Assembly: GCF_900188275.1 (NCBI RefSeq) | Contig: NZ_FZNY01000006.1 | Coordinates: 186,001 to 250,000 of the forward strand | DNA from: Dokdonia pacifica | GTDB taxonomy: Bacteria > Bacteroidota > Bacteroidia > Flavobacteriales > Flavobacteriaceae | Reading direction: 5' to 3' | DNA length: 64,000 nucleotides | Shown here: in pieces, positions 17,427 to 24,662 of the stretch | How positions within the stretch are numbered: the first letter of the stretch is position 1 | Layout: each line of letters begins with the position of its first letter | Program-made: the position numbers and the translations under genes | Notes under the pieces: model-generated | Told to the model about the DNA's origin: nothing | What the model saw: only the letters and a program-made list of their open reading frames with translations | Database searches by the model: none

Positions 17427-18839
17427 ATGATAAAAAAAATGATGATTCTACTTTTAATTTGTGGTGTTTCCGCTTTCGCGAAAGCGCAAAATGATTCCAT
17501 TCAAATTAGAAAAATATATGATGAAGCATTAAAAAATGGAAACAGTTATGAATGGCTAAATTATCTATCTAATCAGATTGGCTCACGTCTCAGCGGTAGT
17601 TTAGGTGCCGAAAAAGCAGTTAACTGGACAAAAGAACAATTAGATAGTGTAGGGTTGGATAAAGTTTGGTTACAACCCGTTATGGTTCCTAAATGGGTGA
17701 GAGGTTTGCCAGAATATGCTTTTATTGAAACAGATGCTGGAAAGACCACTAAAGTACCTATTTGTGCCTTGGGCGGTTCTGTTGCGACTCCTAATGGAGG
17801 TGTAAAAGCACCTGTTATAGAAGTACAAAGTATTGAAGAGATTGAAAAATTAGGTGCTGCTAATGTAGGCGGCAAAATCGTATTTTTTAATAGACCCATG
17901 CAAGCAGATGTTATTGATACTTTTAGAGCCTATGGAGGTTGTGTAGATCAGCGTTATAGTGGAGCTGCTAAGGCAGCAGAGTATGGAGCTGTTGGAGTCA
18001 TTGTAAGATCAGTAACACATAGCCTTGATGACTATCCTCATACGGGTTCTATGTCTTATGGAGATTTGAAACCTGCGCAGCGTATACCTGCAGCTGCTAT
18101 AAGTACCAACGGAGCAGAATTGCTAAGTACGCTCCTTAAATTAAACCCAGAAACAAAGTTCTTTTTCTCTATGTCTTGTAAAAATTTACCTGACGTGCAA
18201 TCCTATAATGTAATTGGTGAAATCACAGGAAGCGAATTTCCAAATAGATATATGGTCGTAGGAGGGCATTTGGATTCTTGGGATTTGGGAGATGGTTCAC
18301 ACGATGATGGCGCTGGAGTGGTGCAAAGCATGGAAGTATTACGCATTATGAAAGCCATTAATTATAAACCAAGACATAGTATACGTGTTGTCCTTTTTAT
18401 GAATGAAGAAAACGGTTTGCGAGGTGGACGTAAATATGCAGAAGTTGCTAAAAGTAAAAGAGAAAAACACGTCTTTGCATTAGAAAGTGATGCGGGTGGT
18501 TTTACACCAAGAGGTTTTTCTTTTGATACTGATGATAGAAATTTTGATGAGATCTTAAGCTGGAAACCACTATTTGAACCTTATTTTATACACTCTTTTG
18601 TAAGAGGTGGAAGTGGGGCAGATATAGGTCCTCTTAAGGGGAATGGTACTGTACTTGCTGGTTTACGACCAGACTCTCAACGTTACTTTGATCATCATCA
18701 TGCCGCAAATGACACCTTTGATGCTGTCAATAAAAGAGAATTAGAACTAGGTGCAGCCACCATGACAGGTCTCATTTATATGATGGATAATTACATCCAG
18801 AAGCCTGGTAAACTGATGACATTACCTATTAAGGATTAA
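17427..18839 (+). CDS. Secreted M28 family zinc aminopeptidase (carboxypeptidase Q-like)
   Basis: A 470-aa exported peptidase. The signal peptide MIKKMMILLLICGVSAFAKA is completed by a copy of the GCTTTCGCGAAAGC palindrome (17472-17485), whose AFAKA reading supplies the A-K-A cleavage motif before QND. A PA-like domain lies near 110-240. Zinc ligands appear in order: His and Asp in VVGGHLDSWDLGDGSHDDGAG, Glu-Glu in MNEENGLRGG, Asp in ALESDAGG and His in YFDHHHAANDTFD. This is the full M28 set, so the enzyme should be active in the periplasm or outside. A strong palindromic terminator follows. Confidence 0.9.
   Translation: MIKKMMILLLICGVSAFAKAQNDSIQIRKIYDEALKNGNSYEWLNYLSNQIGSRLSGSLGAEKAVNWTKEQLDSVGLDKVWLQPVMVPKWVRGLPEYAFIETDAGKTTKVPICALGGSVATPNGGVKAPVIEVQSIEEIEKLGAANVGGKIVFFNRPMQADVIDTFRAYGGCVDQRYSGAAKAAEYGAVGVIVRSVTHSLDDYPHTGSMSYGDLKPAQRIPAAAISTNGAELLSTLLKLNPETKFFFSMSCKNLPDVQSYNVIGEITGSEFPNRYMVVGGHLDSWDLGDGSHDDGAGVVQSMEVLRIMKAINYKPRHSIRVVLFMNEENGLRGGRKYAEVAKSKREKHVFALESDAGGFTPRGFSFDTDDRNFDEILSWKPLFEPYFIHSFVRGGSGADIGPLKGNGTVLAGLRPDSQRYFDHHHAANDTFDAVNKRELELGAATMTGLIYMMDNYIQKPGKLMTLPIKD
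17472..17485. repeat. GCTTTCGCGAAAGC palindrome, copy 4 (coding, in a signal peptide)
   Basis: Exact copy read as AFAKA at the end of the M28 signal peptide. Confidence 0.9.
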
Positions 18840-18847
18840 TAAACTTT

Positions 18848-18893
18848 TACACATAAAAAAAGGGAGCCAATTGGCTCCCTTTTTTTATGTGTA
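18848..18893. terminator. 46-bp perfect palindrome, bidirectional terminator
   Basis: Symmetry runs from TACACATAAAAAAAGGGAGC through CCAATTGG in the centre to the mirrored GCTCCC and T-run. Every base pairs. It is shared by the convergent M28 and 18903 genes. Confidence 0.92.
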
Positions 18894-18902
18894 GTATTTC
18901 CT

Positions 18903-19502
18903 TTATTGTCTCCATTTTACCCAAATAATAACAGTGACATTATCAGTGATTGTACTAGTATCTCGCCCTCTTGCCGTAATATAATCTCCAGCATCAAAAT
19001 CAAAATTTGCAGCCGTATCTATATAACGTAGACCAGAAAGTGCAAATGTTTCATTTACAGAGTTTGTATTTGTGGCGTCTCTAGCTCTAATATTAATATT
19101 GGTATCATCTCCAGAACCTCCCATAGCAGAAATAGCTACAATAGTTCCATTTAAGGGCATTAGAGCGCCTGCGGTACCACTAGTCAAATTTCCTCCGTAG
19201 TGTAAATTGTCATTATCTACACTTCCGTCACGTCCAAATTGAATTGCTGTACTTTCTACAGTGAGCCATTTACTACGAGAACCATCATACATATATAATG
19301 TATTACCAATTACGGCAAGTTGCCCATTAGCAAGGTTTGTCGTGGGTGTTGCCTGAGCAACTAACTCTAGTGCTGCTGTAGTTCCTGAACTGGCATCTAC
19401 GGTGAGCATTCCATTAGGAGTTAATGTTCCAACACCTACTTGTGCATATGCGAAAAATGGTAATAATAATAGTATCAGTAATTTAAGAAGGGCCCCTTTC
19501 AT
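18903..19502 (-). CDS. Secreted protein of unknown function, fibre-head-like
   Basis: A 199-aa exported protein with signal peptide MKGALLKLLILLLLPFFAYA. The mature start QVGVGTLTPNGMLTVDASSG is the opening of many Bacteroidetes secreted proteins that resemble phage or autotransporter fibres ('GVGTxxPxxxLxV'). It has LANGQLAVIGNTLYMYDG, a predicted stalk, then a beta-rich C-terminal part ending VIIWVKWRQ. No enzyme motif and no T9SS domain were seen. Three 21-bp repeats lie about 115-170 bp upstream and may be its operator. Confidence 0.6.
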   Translation of the reverse strand: MKGALLKLLILLLLPFFAYAQVGVGTLTPNGMLTVDASSGTTAALELVAQATPTTNLANGQLAVIGNTLYMYDGSRSKWLTVESTAIQFGRDGSVDNDNLHYGGNLTSGTAGALMPLNGTIVAISAMGGSGDDTNINIRARDATNTNSVNETFALSGLRYIDTAANFDFDAGDYITARGRDTSTITDNVTVIIWVKWRQ

Positions 19503-19614
19503 CTTTTCTTTTTTAGAATTCTAAATGTAGATACTTTTATTAAAAAGGCAATTTTTTTTTAATGCTATTCGATCAAAACCAGTAAATTTTCGATGAAATC
19601 CCATAATTACCATG

Positions 19615-19670
19615 TGGTTATGGCGTAATGAAGTACGGTTATAGCGTATTTAAGTATGGTTATGTTGTTA
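19615..19670. repeat. Three direct repeats with 21-bp period
   Basis: Units TGGTTATGGCGTAATGAAGTA-type begin at 19615, 19636 and 19657 (the third is partial). The core [TC]GGTTAT is constant and the tail AAGTA is constant in the first two. The third unit overlaps the 3' end of the 19660 gene. A two-turn spacing of direct repeats is typical of LytTR-type or similar regulator sites. They lie upstream of the minus-strand gene 18903-19502. Confidence 0.6.
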
Positions 19671-20040
19671 AGAGCTCTTTGTCTTGATAGGTCTTAATTC
19701 CAAGCGCAATCATTTTTGTAATATGAGTTTTTAAATCATCATCCATTTTTTTTATATGGAAGCAACTTTTACCTTTTAAACACTTGCGTAACATAGGATC
19801 TATGTCTTTAAAAACGGTTGCATCTGTATAAATAGGAAAAAAGTATAAACGTACATCTTTAGGCTTTGGCATCACGCTAGCAAAATAAAAGCCATCTACT
19901 TTTTGTTTTCCCTGCATTGTAGGAATGGTACCAGCAGCTTCTAATACGTTTGCTTCGTCTTTTCTGATTTGAAGTGGTCCTACATGTTCTTTAATAATAG
20001 TACGTAGGATTTGGTCTATTTCTTTCGGATCTGTAATCAT
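19660..20040 (-). CDS. DUF1801 (YdhG/YjbR-like) domain protein
   Basis: A 126-aa cytoplasmic protein with the general pattern of the DUF1801/YdhG family: GTIPTMQGKQKVDGFYFASVMP, DVRLYFFPIYTD and KGKSCFHIKKMDDDLKTHITKMIALGI (segments). Function in this family is unknown. It begins inside the stop of the upstream gene (ATGA overlap at 20037-20040), so it is translationally coupled to the 20037 protein. Confidence 0.6.
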   Translation of the reverse strand: MITDPKEIDQILRTIIKEHVGPLQIRKDEANVLEAAGTIPTMQGKQKVDGFYFASVMPKPKDVRLYFFPIYTDATVFKDIDPMLRKCLKGKSCFHIKKMDDDLKTHITKMIALGIKTYQDKELLTT

Positions 20041-20528
20041 AAGTCAAATTTGTTTTCTAAATAAGCGCCGTCTTGTACATTTTTCCATGCAGTGATAAGA
20101 CGCGTATATTCGGTTCGAATAAAGTTGAGTGTATGTTCTGTTAAGGTATTCGGATAGGGAAGGTTATTTTCTACTAAGATTTTTTTAATTTCTTTAATAA
20201 AATCAATAGGACCTTTTGTGTTAAACTGTTCAATAGTAAGTAGATTCACAAGGTGTTCTGTTACTAGTGATTCTTTAGGTAAATTAGGGCCTCTTAATGC
20301 CTCGGGTTTTTGAGCTTCAGGTAGTTCAAAATCTGAAATTCCTACGCCTTGAGAGACAAGTCCATAAAATGCGTTTTTAAACCCCAGTACTTTTTCTACA
20401 GCAATATGAGCTAAATCATGGTATTCTGTATTGGGGTGTAATTTAGACCATGTTTCACTTTTATCGGCTCGAATACATTTTAAAATTGTTGGTTTGTTCT
20501 GACGTTTATGTAATTGTATTAAAAGCAT
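20037..20528 (-). CDS. Hypothetical cytoplasmic protein (163 aa)
   Basis: I do not recognise the family. The sequence starts MLLIQLHKRQNKPTILKCIR and has SETWSKLHPNTEYHDLAHIAVEKVLGFKNAF (in parts), with a His-rich 'EYHDLAHIAVE' segment that could bind metal. The second half is helical. It has no signal peptide or TM segment. Its stop overlaps the next gene by 4 bp, so the pair forms a two-gene operon with the DUF1801 protein. Confidence 0.6.
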   Translation of the reverse strand: MLLIQLHKRQNKPTILKCIRADKSETWSKLHPNTEYHDLAHIAVEKVLGFKNAFYGLVSQGVGISDFELPEAQKPEALRGPNLPKESLVTEHLVNLLTIEQFNTKGPIDFIKEIKKILVENNLPYPNTLTEHTLNFIRTEYTRLITAWKNVQDGAYLENKFDL

Positions 20529-20604
20529 AATGGGAAGGTACTATTTTTTTAAAAATAATTAATAAGTTCATGAAACTATCCCATAGAAGTTAGGATGCAA
20601 GTCT

Positions 20605-20612
20605 TATTTTTG
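20605..20612 (+). promoter_or_regulatory. Candidate -7 box TATTTTTG
   Basis: TAnnTTTG match about 64 bp before the MATE gene. No TTTG at the -33 position. Confidence 0.3.
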
Positions 20613-20675
20613 ATGCCTGTAAACTCATGCAGACTTTACAATAATCCAAAACAGGAGTAGGAGGGGAAATTCATT

Positions 20676-22046
20676 ATGCAAATTCAAAGATATACGAAGG
20701 AATTTTGGCAAAATACGCTTATAGCGGCACCCATTGCATTAGGGCAATTGGGGCATATTTTGGTTGCCTTTATAGATAATTTGATGGTAGGACGCCTTGG
20801 AGCTGCTCAACTTGCAGCAGTAAGTCTTGGGAATAGTTTAGTGTTTATAGCACTATCATTAGGAATTGGTTTTTCTTTTGCAATCACTCCTTTAATTGCA
20901 GAGACAGATGGTGCAAATGATATAAAAAAAGGACGATTACATTTTCATCATGGTGTGATTATGTGTGCCGTCAATGGCATAGTGTTATTTCTTGCTCTAT
21001 TAGTAGCAAAACCTATTTTATATTACTTAGATCAACCAGAAGAGGTGGTAGAACTAGCGATTCCATATTTAGAAATTGTGGCTTTTTCTATGATTCCTTT
21101 AATGATATTTCAAGCATTTAAGCAGTTTGCAGATGGCCTTTCTCAAACACGATTTGCGATGTATGCGACGCTAATTGCTAATGTGATCAATGTTATTTTT
21201 AATTATTTCTTGATTTATGGAATTTGGATTTTTCCACGACTTGAGGTAGAAGGCGCTGCATGGGGCACTCTGATTTCACGTTTTTTCATGCTAGGGTTAT
21301 TGGTGTATATGCTTTCGCGAAAGCGTATGTTTACTCCTTATTTTCAGTTTTCAAATTTCTCTCATATCAAATGGTCAGAGTTTAGAGAATTATTTCGTCT
21401 TGGTTTTCCTACGGCATTACAGATGCTTTTTGAAGTTGCCATATTTACAGCAGCTATATTTTTATGTGGTCTTTTAGGTACAAATGCACAAGCGGCAAAT
21501 CAGATTGCACTTAATCTTGCGTCTATGACATTTATGGTAGCAGTAGGATTAGGAGTGACAGCAACCATTAGAGTAGGAAATCAAAAAGGGAAAAAAGATT
21601 ACCCTAATTTAAGGCGTATCGCAATATCTATATTTATACTAGTCTTTTTGATTGAAGCCGTATTTGCAGTTTTATTTATTGTATTTAAAGATGTTTTTCC
21701 AACGATTTATATAGATGATATCGAAGTGATAGTTATTGCATCTCAACTACTTGTAGTGGCGGCATTGTTTCAATTAAGTGATGGTATTCAAGTGACTATA
21801 TTAGGAGCTTTAAGAGGGTTGCAAGATGTAAATATTCCAACAGGAATTTGTTTTATTGCCTATTGGGTAATTGGGTTTCCTATAAGTTGGTATTTAGGTA
21901 AAGAAGATCAAATGGGAGCACAAGGAGTATGGATAGGATTATTAGCAGGATTAACAGCATCGGCAGTGATGCTCTATTTTAGATTTAACTACCTTAGCAA
22001 AAAATTAATTAGAAGTTCATCACATCAATACACAACGACTAGTTAA
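20676..22046 (+). CDS. MATE family efflux transporter
   Basis: A 456-aa inner-membrane multidrug/sodium antiporter of the NorM type. About 12 TM helices are visible in two similar halves. The start MQIQRYTKEFWQNTLIAAPIALGQLGHILVAFIDNLMVG contains the conserved first-helix region and the D-x-x-M-VG motif; each piece is typical. Substrate is not predictable. A GCTTTCGCGAAAGC palindrome at 21311-21324 is read as LSRKR in a cytoplasmic loop between helices 6 and 7, a place where positive charge is tolerated. First gene of a likely three-gene operon with the 76-aa protein and PAP2. Confidence 0.93.
   Translation: MQIQRYTKEFWQNTLIAAPIALGQLGHILVAFIDNLMVGRLGAAQLAAVSLGNSLVFIALSLGIGFSFAITPLIAETDGANDIKKGRLHFHHGVIMCAVNGIVLFLALLVAKPILYYLDQPEEVVELAIPYLEIVAFSMIPLMIFQAFKQFADGLSQTRFAMYATLIANVINVIFNYFLIYGIWIFPRLEVEGAAWGTLISRFFMLGLLVYMLSRKRMFTPYFQFSNFSHIKWSEFRELFRLGFPTALQMLFEVAIFTAAIFLCGLLGTNAQAANQIALNLASMTFMVAVGLGVTATIRVGNQKGKKDYPNLRRIAISIFILVFLIEAVFAVLFIVFKDVFPTIYIDDIEVIVIASQLLVVAALFQLSDGIQVTILGALRGLQDVNIPTGICFIAYWVIGFPISWYLGKEDQMGAQGVWIGLLAGLTASAVMLYFRFNYLSKKLIRSSSHQYTTTS
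21311..21324. repeat. GCTTTCGCGAAAGC palindrome, copy 5 (coding, read as LSRKR)
   Basis: Exact copy in the MATE gene. The flanks TATAT/GTAT keep part of the longer intergenic symmetry. Confidence 0.9.
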
Positions 22047-22090
22047 CATATCAAAATACTATATATTGATTAACCAATACGATATTTAGA

Positions 22091-22321
22091 ATGACGGTTC
22101 CAAAGTTCCTTTTAGGCGATCACTCTGAGCATGAAGATGCCATTTTTGTGATACATACAGAATTTCCAAGATTTATAATAGATCTTACTAAAGATCAAAT
22201 AGAGTGGTTTGAAGAGTTTGATAAGCAAGATGAAGCCGAACTCGCCACCGAAACCGAAAATGCAATCAAAGAAGCTACCGCTTTTTATGATGCAGAAATT
22301 GCAAAATACGAAGACGGATAA
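22091..22321 (+). CDS. Small conserved acidic protein
   Basis: A 76-aa acidic cytoplasmic protein starting MTVPKFLLGDHSEHEDAIFV and ending in a helical, Glu-rich tail (ELATETENAIKEATAFYDAE). It has no known motif. It lies 44 bp after MATE and 6 bp before the PAP2 gene, so expression with both is likely. I believe similar short proteins occur in other Flavobacteriia but cannot name a family. Confidence 0.7.
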   Translation: MTVPKFLLGDHSEHEDAIFVIHTEFPRFIIDLTKDQIEWFEEFDKQDEAELATETENAIKEATAFYDAEIAKYEDG

Positions 22322-22327
22322 TTACCT

Positions 22328-22888
22328 ATGGAAACGCTTGTAGCATATGATCAAGAACTTTTCTTGTTTTTGAATAATTTAGGCTCAGAAACTTGGGATG
22401 GATTTTGGCTAGTCGTTACCAACAAACTGTCTTCTATACCCCTGTATGCTTTATTGTTGTTTTTTATATATCAAAAATTTGGATTGAAAGGGATGCTTAT
22501 TACCATGGTGGTTGTAGCTGCAATGATTACTGCAACAGATCAACTTTCAGATTTTTTTAAAAACTTCATTCAAAGACCTCGCCCTTGTAAGCTATTTTCT
22601 TGGGAAGAAACGATGCGTTTTATAGCACCGCGTTGTGGTAGGTATGGTTATTTTTCTGGTCATGCCACAAGTAGTATGGCAACGGCTGTTTTTGCAGGAC
22701 TTGCTTTACAATCAAAATATCGAAACCTCATTTTTATCCTTTTGTTTTGGGCAGTTTTTGTAGGATATAGCCGTATATATGTAGGCGTTCATTATCCATT
22801 AGACGTTCTTACCGGAATGGTAGCTGGCGGAATACTAGGATTTACTTTTTATAGAATACAGCAGTTCTTTGTTGCTAAGTATACATGA
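22328..22888 (+). CDS. PAP2 superfamily membrane phosphatase
   Basis: A 186-aa integral membrane phosphatase of lipid phosphates such as phosphatidic acid or undecaprenyl pyrophosphate. The three catalytic blocks are present: KNFIQRPRP (K-x6-RP, about residues 78-86), YFSGHATSS (SGH, near 115) and SRIYVGVHYPLD (S-R-x5-H, near 153). About five TM helices surround them. It ends 7 bp before the convergent GH20 stop; no separate terminator is seen there. Confidence 0.92.
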   Translation: METLVAYDQELFLFLNNLGSETWDGFWLVVTNKLSSIPLYALLLFFIYQKFGLKGMLITMVVVAAMITATDQLSDFFKNFIQRPRPCKLFSWEETMRFIAPRCGRYGYFSGHATSSMATAVFAGLALQSKYRNLIFILLFWAVFVGYSRIYVGVHYPLDVLTGMVAGGILGFTFYRIQQFFVAKYT

Positions 22889-22894
22889 TTTATG

Positions 22895-24556
22895 TTATTC
22901 AGATTCAGAAGTAAATTCATGGGAAGCATAGTTAAGACCTAAGTTGTCATATCGATCTTTAAAATGCTGTAACCTTGATTTAAAATCATTCCAATCTCTT
23001 GATGCGGGCGCAGACCATAATACTTCAGATAATGCCGTCATTCTGGGTAATACCATATATTCTATATGATCTGTAGTTTTCATATATTCTGTCCATACAT
23101 TTCCTTGTGCTCCTAAAATATATTTTTGTAGTTCAGGACGTAATTCTTTAGGTGTAGGTTCATAAGAATATACTTTTTCAACTGATGTAAATCCTCCAAT
23201 CGCTAATGGCTCTTTGGGCTGTAGGTCTTTGTCTACTTGGTAATGATCAAAATAACAATGAGACCCTGGTGTCATAATTACATTGTGATGAAGACGTGCA
23301 GCATCTATACCACCTTGGATACCTCGCCAAGACATTACCGTCGCATTGGGAGCAAGCCCTCCTTCTAAAATCTCATCCCATCCTATAATATCTCGTCCTT
23401 TGCTATTCAAAAATGTTTCAATACGTTTTATAAAATAACTTTGAAGTTCATGCTCATCTTTCAATCCTTCTTGCTGTATTAATTCTTGTGCAAGGGTACT
23501 TTCTATCCATTCTTTTTTGGGAGCCTCATCGCCTCCTATATGAATAAGTTTACTAGGAAAAAGGGATATTACTTCTGTAAGAACATCTTCTAAAAATTGA
23601 AAAGTCTCTTCTTTTGGAGCATAAATTTGCTCATAAACTCCCCAACGCGTTCCTACTTCATGAGTTTGACTTGTATTCCCTAGTTCAGGATAAGATGCAA
23701 TAGCAGCAAGCGAATGACCCGGCAATTCTATTTCAGGAATAATAGTAACATGCTTACTCGTTGCATAGGCAACTACTTCTTTAATCTCTTCTTGGGTATA
23801 AAAACCTGAATACGGTTTCCCATCTCCTATGTATGGATTAAAATTCTTTTCAAGAATAGTCTCTTTACGAGTTGATCCTATTTCTGTAAGTTTAGGATAC
23901 TTCTTTATCTCAATACGCCACCCTTGATCCTCAGTAAGATGCCAGTGAAAAGTATTCATTTTATGTAAGGCAATTAAATCAATATACCTTTTAATAAAAT
24001 CTATTGGAAAAAAATGTCTTCCAACATCTAAATGCATTCCTCTATATACATATTCGGGTTGATCTTCTATATAAACAGACGGAATCGTAATAGGATTCTC
24101 ATTTTTCTGATTTGATTCTATAGTAGAAGGTAGTAATTGCCGTAAGGATTGTATGCCATAAAAAATTCCTGTTGCTGTTTTTCCAGAGATAACCACCTTG
24201 TCATAGGTGACAGAAAGCGAATAACTTTCATCATTCGGTAATGATGAGTCTAGTAGAAGTGTAATACTGTTTTTTTTATACTGATCGCTGTCCTTGTTAG
24301 AGACATTTATAGCGTATCCAGATGCAGTTTTTAGCATCTCTGATACATAGTCAATCTCATTAGATAAAGCAGCATCTCCTATAATGGTTGTTTTTTCAGT
24401 AATTAAAAACCGACCTTGTGCAGGTTCTAGTTTTAGTGGTTTTGGTATTATTTGATAATCAGAAGCTGTATTTTGATACTCTTCAAATTCATTTGAGCAA
24501 GAGGTTATATGTAAAGAAAAAATGATAACGGCGAGATATACTACAAGATGCTTCAT
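22895..24556 (-). CDS. Beta-N-acetylhexosaminidase (GH20), lipoprotein
   Basis: A 553-aa exo-glycosidase removing terminal GlcNAc/GalNAc from chitin or peptidoglycan-derived sugars. The signal peptide MKHLVVYLAVIIFSLHITSC places a lipidated Cys at 20. An N-terminal GH20b domain (about 35-160) precedes the barrel. HLDVGRHFFPIDFIKRYID and FHWHLTEDQGWRIEIK are classical GH20 blocks, and the catalytic Asp-Glu pair lies in HIGGDEAPKKEW. ISWR-type substrate loop appears as VMSWRGIQGG. A full-length, apparently active enzyme in the periplasm or on the surface. It could feed GlcNAc or MurNAc recycling with AnmK, encoded at 34751. Confidence 0.93.
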   Translation of the reverse strand: MKHLVVYLAVIIFSLHITSCSNEFEEYQNTASDYQIIPKPLKLEPAQGRFLITEKTTIIGDAALSNEIDYVSEMLKTASGYAINVSNKDSDQYKKNSITLLLDSSLPNDESYSLSVTYDKVVISGKTATGIFYGIQSLRQLLPSTIESNQKNENPITIPSVYIEDQPEYVYRGMHLDVGRHFFPIDFIKRYIDLIALHKMNTFHWHLTEDQGWRIEIKKYPKLTEIGSTRKETILEKNFNPYIGDGKPYSGFYTQEEIKEVVAYATSKHVTIIPEIELPGHSLAAIASYPELGNTSQTHEVGTRWGVYEQIYAPKEETFQFLEDVLTEVISLFPSKLIHIGGDEAPKKEWIESTLAQELIQQEGLKDEHELQSYFIKRIETFLNSKGRDIIGWDEILEGGLAPNATVMSWRGIQGGIDAARLHHNVIMTPGSHCYFDHYQVDKDLQPKEPLAIGGFTSVEKVYSYEPTPKELRPELQKYILGAQGNVWTEYMKTTDHIEYMVLPRMTALSEVLWSAPASRDWNDFKSRLQHFKDRYDNLGLNYASHEFTSESE

Positions 24557-24629
24557 ATTAAATATATAGATGCTCTAATTTATAAAATGTTTTGTAGAGG
24601 TCTTAACATAAGTGTTTTTTCTTTTTAAG

Positions 24630-24637
24630 TATCTTCG
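24630..24637 (+). promoter_or_regulatory. Candidate -7 box TATCTTCG
   Basis: TAnnTTCG variant about 26 bp before the ATG at 24663. It lies downstream of the alternative GTG start at 24612, so transcription would begin after that GTG; this supports the shorter start. Confidence 0.4.
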
Positions 24638-24662
24638 AATCCTAATTTTAAGTATACCCTAT

